Source: JALZAA01 sp035316025
GTDB lineage: Bacteria > Actinomycetota > Acidimicrobiia > IMCC26256 > JACDBD01
NCBI GenBank assembly: GCA_035316025.1
Contig: DATFXL010000112.1
Span: forward strand, 1-16,778
Direction: 5' to 3'
DNA length: 16,778 nt
Shown: positions 14,073 through 16,778 of the stretch, in pieces
Layout: each line of letters begins with the position of its first letter
Position numbering within the stretch: position 1 is the first letter of the stretch
Translations under genes and position numbers: made by a program
The notes under the pieces: model-generated
Told to the model about the DNA's origin: nothing
Databases searched by the model: none
The model's input: the letters and a program-made list of their open reading frames with translations, nothing else

Positions 14073-14861
14073 ATGCTTCTCGAGCGCTTCAGCCTCACCG
14101 ACAAGGTCGCCATCGTGACCGGCGCCGGGCGCGGCATCGGGGCCGCGTGCGCGCTCGGCTTTGCCGAGGTGGGCGCCGACGTGGTGATCGCAGCACGCAC
14201 GAAGGAGCAGCTCGAGGACGTGGCCAACCAGGCCGCCGACCGCGGCCGCCGCGCGCTCGGCGTCCCGTGCGACGTGAGCGACCTGGCCAATCTCGAGCTG
14301 CTCGTGGAACAGGCGATGAACGAGTTCGGCCGCATCGACATCGTCGTCAACAACGCCGGCGGTGCAATGCCCCAGCCGTTCCTCGACACGAGCGAGAAGG
14401 CGCTGGAAGGCGCGTTCCACTTCAACGTGACGACCGCGTTCACGCTCAGCAAGCTCGCCGTCCCGCACATGCTCGCCCAAGACGGCGGCAGCATCGTCAA
14501 TATCTCGAGCGCGATGGGCCGCTTGACGGATCGGGGCTACGTGGCCTACGGGACCGCCAAGGGGGCGCTCTCGCACATGACCCGCCTCATGGCCTCCGAC
14601 CTCGCCCCGCGGATCCGCGTCAACGGCATCGCGGTGGGCTCGGTCGCGACCTCGGCGCTCGAGATCGTGCTCACGAACGACGACCTGCGGAACGAGATGG
14701 TCGCCAAGACACCGCTGCGCCGGCTGGGCGAGACCGACGACATCGCGATCGCAACGCTGTATCTCGCCTCGCCCGCGGGCAGCTTCGTGACGGGAAAGGT
14801 CCTCGAAGTCGACGGCGGGATCGAGTATCCGAACCTCGCCCTGAACCTGCCCGATCTGTAG
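14073..14861 (+). CDS. Short-chain dehydrogenase/reductase (classical SDR)
   Basis: The protein has 262 residues, normal for a classical SDR. The cofactor motif T-G-A-G-R-G-I-G lies at 16-23, N-N-A-G at 93-96, and the catalytic residues are S146 (N-I-S-S), Y159 and K163 (Y-G-T-A-K). A-A-R-T after the second strand (about 40-43) places an arginine where NADP-preferring SDRs have one, so NADP(H) is somewhat favoured. The C-terminus V-D-G-G-I-E-Y is also typical. Such enzymes interconvert alcohols and ketones, including hydroxysteroids and 3-hydroxyacyl compounds. It follows the P450 after 80 bases, probably from its own promoter, and its stop overlaps the start of the LLM gene (TAGTG), so the two are co-translated. 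Confidence 0.93.
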   Translation: MLLERFSLTDKVAIVTGAGRGIGAACALGFAEVGADVVIAARTKEQLEDVANQAADRGRRALGVPCDVSDLANLELLVEQAMNEFGRIDIVVNNAGGAMPQPFLDTSEKALEGAFHFNVTTAFTLSKLAVPHMLAQDGGSIVNISSAMGRLTDRGYVAYGTAKGALSHMTRLMASDLAPRIRVNGIAVGSVATSALEIVLTNDDLRNEMVAKTPLRRLGETDDIAIATLYLASPAGSFVTGKVLEVDGGIEYPNLALNLPDL

Positions 14862-15733
14862 TGCGGATCGGCGTCGTCTTCCCACAGACCGAGATCGGTG
14901 GCGACGTCGGCGCCGTGCGTGCCTACGGCGAGAAGGTGCAGGAGCTCGGGTTCACGCACGTCCTCGCCTACGACCACGTCGTCGGCGCCGATCCCGACGT
15001 GCATCGCGGCTGGAGCGGCGTGTACGAGGTGCGGACCACGTTCCACGAGCCGTTCGTGCTCTTCGGCTACCTCGCCGCCATCACCTCGATGGAGCTCGTC
15101 ACCGGGATCATCATCCTGCCGCAGCGTCAGACCGTCCTGGCCGCGAAGCAGGCAGCCGAGGTCGACCTGCTCACCGATGGGAACTTCCGTCTCGGCGTCG
15201 GGATCGGATGGAACGCGGTCGAGTACGAGGCGCTCGGGAAGGAGTTCTCGAACCGGGGCCGGCGACTCGAGGAACAGGTGACGCTGCTGCGACGGCTGTG
15301 GACGGAGCGGAGCCTGACCTTCGACGGCACGTACGAGCGGGTCACCGGCGCCGGGCTCGCACCGCTGCCAGTGCAGCGCCCCATCCCGGTGTGGTTCGGC
15401 GCGGTGGCCGAGCGCGCCCTGCGGCGCGTGGGCCGGCTGGGTGACGGCTGGTTCCCGCAGGTGCTCCCGGGCGAGCGACTCGACCAGGCCCGCGAGGTGG
15501 TGCGACAGGCGGCGGTCGAGTCGGGACGCGATCCCGATCGCATCGGGATGGAGGGGCGCATCACCGCCGAAGGCGACCTCGAGAAGCTCGTCCGCCAAGC
15601 GGGCCGCTGGCGCGAGGCCGGCGCCACCCATCTCGGGGTGAACACGATGGGTGCCGGGTTCGCATCGGTCGATCAGCATCTGGCCGCGCTGACGTCGGCC
15701 GCCGACGCGCTCGCTCCCCTCGACGGGCGATGA
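14861..15733 (+). CDS. LLM-class F420-dependent oxidoreductase
   Basis: The protein has 290 residues from the GTG at 14861, whose first base is the last base of the SDR stop codon (TAGTG). The luciferase-like TIM-barrel features are MRIGVVFPQTEIG at the N-terminus, G-F-T-H-V-L-A-Y-D-H-V, the block R-L-G-V-G-I-G-W-N-A-V-E-Y with the typical 'G-x-G-W-N-x-x-E-Y', R-R-L-E-E-Q-V-T-L-L-R-R-L-W, and P-V-W-F-G-A. The G-W-N-x-x-E-Y pattern and actinobacterial setting favour the F420 branch (TIGR03619-like) over FMN luciferases. It would transfer hydride to or from a pathway intermediate through F420; the SDR is the natural partner. The frame is open far upstream, but that stretch is shadow of the SDR gene. 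Confidence 0.92.
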   Translation: MRIGVVFPQTEIGGDVGAVRAYGEKVQELGFTHVLAYDHVVGADPDVHRGWSGVYEVRTTFHEPFVLFGYLAAITSMELVTGIIILPQRQTVLAAKQAAEVDLLTDGNFRLGVGIGWNAVEYEALGKEFSNRGRRLEEQVTLLRRLWTERSLTFDGTYERVTGAGLAPLPVQRPIPVWFGAVAERALRRVGRLGDGWFPQVLPGERLDQAREVVRQAAVESGRDPDRIGMEGRITAEGDLEKLVRQAGRWREAGATHLGVNTMGAGFASVDQHLAALTSAADALAPLDGR

Positions 15734-15761
15734 TCCCCTCGCGGAAGGGCGTCGGCTCGGG

Positions 15762-16535
15762 CTAAGGCGTCATTGGCGATGCCGGCGCCGGCGTCTTGTC
15801 GGCCAGGATGCCGAGGAACCCGCCCTTGACGAGCCAAGAGATGCCGAAGGCGAACACGCAGAGCGTCTCCAGCCAGAGGAACGCGTGCCACGAGTCCGGC
15901 AGCAACTGCGAGGGGAACATCAACAGAATCGCGGCCGCGATGACGCCGCCGCACGTCCGGTAGACGATGTTGCGGCGCCGCTTCTCGGGTGTCATTGCAC
16001 CGCTCGACCTCGGGAACAAGTACAACGCGAAGATCGCCAGGAGTGTGAACAGCAATCCGGCTGAGACCATGTGCACGATGCCGATGTTCTTCTCGGCGCG
16101 GGAAGCGACGGACGCGTCATTGGTCGTGGGGAACACCGCGACGCCTACCGCCGCGACGCTGGCGAGCGTGCTCAGCTTGTTGTCGAGATTGAAGCCCGGC
16201 AGCGGTCTGTAGTTGTACGAAAGGAAGAACACCGCCAGCGCCCAGAGCACGCCGACGAAGACGCTCCCCATGGGCGTGTGGTAGTAGGCGCTGATCGAGC
16301 TCTCGAGCTCGTTGCCCGTCAGTGCCCAGTTGCCGAAGAAGAGGACGAACGGCAACAGGATCGCCATGACCCCGACGATTCGCTGCAGGTGCGTGTAGGC
16401 CGCCGCCCGCGCGCTGTCGCCGGCCAGCTCCTGTGCCTTCGGGAGGTTGCCGGCGACGAACTCCTGGGCGCTCTTCTGCGCCAGTCGAGCCGCTTCGGGG
16501 CTCTGCTCGCTTCCCGGAACGGCGGCGTCGACCAT
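15762..16535 (-). CDS. Six-helix membrane protein of unknown function (DUF998-like)
   Basis: The protein has 257 residues. After a hydrophilic, alanine-rich N-terminus of about 50 residues there are six hydrophobic segments at about 53-72, 91-107, 120-137, 151-174, 190-208 and 217-236. The loop before helix 2 reads E-S-S-I-S-A-Y-Y-H-T-P-M-G-S-V-F-V-G (78-95), a conserved-looking pattern I associate with uncharacterised DUF998-type membrane proteins; the assignment is tentative. V-A-V-F-P-T-T at 132-138 and a basic loop EKRRRN (184-189) are further landmarks. The ATG at 16533-16535 has a run of G residues four bases upstream as ribosome site. It converges on the LLM gene with a 28-base gap without a clear terminator. 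No function can be given. Confidence 0.85.
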   Translation of the reverse strand: MVDAAVPGSEQSPEAARLAQKSAQEFVAGNLPKAQELAGDSARAAAYTHLQRIVGVMAILLPFVLFFGNWALTGNELESSISAYYHTPMGSVFVGVLWALAVFFLSYNYRPLPGFNLDNKLSTLASVAAVGVAVFPTTNDASVASRAEKNIGIVHMVSAGLLFTLLAIFALYLFPRSSGAMTPEKRRRNIVYRTCGGVIAAAILLMFPSQLLPDSWHAFLWLETLCVFAFGISWLVKGGFLGILADKTPAPASPMTP

Positions 16536-16587
16536 GCTGCCCCCCCGGGTCGGTCGCCTCGTCTGGTCGGGGACCGTACCCGCCGCC

Positions 16588-16620
16588 CCGCGGACGCTCG
16601 CGGATGCCGCTCGTCCGGCA
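16588..16620. repeat. Two small adjacent hairpins in the intergenic gap
   Basis: CCGCG-gacgct-CGCGG (16588-16603) and TGCCG-ctcgtc-CGGCA (16605-16620) are perfect 5-base stems with 6-base loops placed side by side in the 91-base gap 16536-16626 between two minus-strand genes. They follow the stop of the right-hand gene closely, so a weak terminator or mRNA-end structure is possible, but there is no U-rich tract and short stems are common by chance in GC-rich DNA. Confidence 0.3.
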
Positions 16621-16626
16621 GCGCGA

Positions 16627-16778
16627 TCAGGTTCCGACGACGAGCGCGGGGGGGAACGTCTCCGTGCTGTCGTGGGGCGCTTGGTGGCGGCGTTGCCGGA
16701 GAATGCGCGCGGTCGCTTCGTCCCCCGGGAGGTAGGCCTCGAGGTGCAGCTCGGACAGGGTGACGTCGAGGGCGGTCG
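16627..16778 (-). CDS. 3' end of an unidentified gene
   Basis: A minus-strand frame enters from the right edge and stops at TGA (16629-16627). The visible 49 residues begin TALDVTLSELHLEAYLPGD and end in FPPALVVGT. Nearly every third codon base is G or C, as expected for real coding sequence in this genome, and the region lacks any better frame. Nothing in it lets me name a family: there is an amphipathic helix with an R-I-L-R-Q-R-R-H stretch and then a polar tail. It would be upstream of, and possibly co-directional with, the six-helix membrane protein, separated by 91 bases containing two small hairpins. Confidence 0.6.
   Translation of the reverse strand, partial: TALDVTLSELHLEAYLPGDEATARILRQRRHQAPHDSTETFPPALVVGT

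Noticed and set aside
14546..15679. 377-codon minus-strand frame opposite the SDR and LLM genes
   Set aside because: It spans two genes with clear motifs on the other strand and shows no recognisable domain.
15734..15761. Bidirectional terminator between the LLM gene and the membrane protein
   Set aside because: Only a three-base CCC/GGG pairing is visible in the 28-base gap, which is too little to call.
1..16778. Mobile element, phage, defence system or CRISPR array
   Set aside because: No transposase, integrase, direct repeats, terminal inverted repeats or spacer-like arrays were seen, and gene style is uniform across the window.

Overview
The window is GC-rich (roughly two thirds or more G+C by eye) and densely packed. 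Start codons are often GTG, many genes share ATGA, TGATG or TAGTG junctions, and several predicted promoters place the -10 box only 7-8 bases before the start codon, which suggests leaderless mRNA. Together with an F420-type LLM oxidoreductase, a soluble P450, a FadE-type acyl-CoA dehydrogenase and a 3-keto-5-aminohexanoate cleavage (BKACE/DUF849) enzyme, this points to a high-GC actinobacterium, either mycobacterial or Acidimicrobiia-like. No rRNA, tRNA, CRISPR array, insertion sequence or phage gene was seen. It looks like chromosomal catabolic or accessory metabolism.

Layout. (a) 1-342: 3' end of an FMN split-barrel (PPOX-type) gene. (b) 366-2974: a self-contained regulatory module. A TetR repressor gene (+) diverges from a minus-strand operon of an NmrA-like NAD(P)-binding protein followed by two tandem DUF1772 membrane proteins, all joined by ATGA overlaps. 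The 82-base gap holds a perfect 7+7 inverted repeat that covers the -10 box of the operon promoter and lies just upstream of the tetR -10 box. (c) 2931-4031: an acyl-CoA dehydrogenase on the minus strand, convergent with and overlapping tetR; its reading frame continues upstream through a normal family N-terminus that has no ATG, GTG or TTG. (d) 4174-8130: a plus-strand operon of a BKACE enzyme, a D-aminoacylase-type amidohydrolase and an MFS transporter. (e) 8069-10132: a minus-strand operon of a NUDIX hydrolase, a zinc alcohol dehydrogenase and a YjbR/MmcQ protein, whose end overlaps the MFS gene by 62 bases. (f) 10206-15733: plus strand, an SRPBCC protein, two translationally coupled amidohydrolase-2 proteins, a cytochrome P450, then an SDR and an LLM oxidoreductase. 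(g) 15762-16535: a six-helix membrane protein on the minus strand, preceded by the 3' end of an unidentified gene that runs off the window.

How they may work together. Block (f) contains an oxidative-catabolism set: hydroxylation by P450, alcohol/ketone interconversion by SDR, deazaflavin-linked redox by LLM, and C-C or ring cleavage or decarboxylation by amidohydrolase-2 proteins. The first amidohydrolase of the pair lacks most of the metal ligands of its superfamily, while the second keeps them. Block (d) reads as uptake or export plus deacylation plus beta-keto acid cleavage of an N-acyl or related compound. Block (b) looks like a ligand-inducible response unit. The substrates cannot be read from the sequence.
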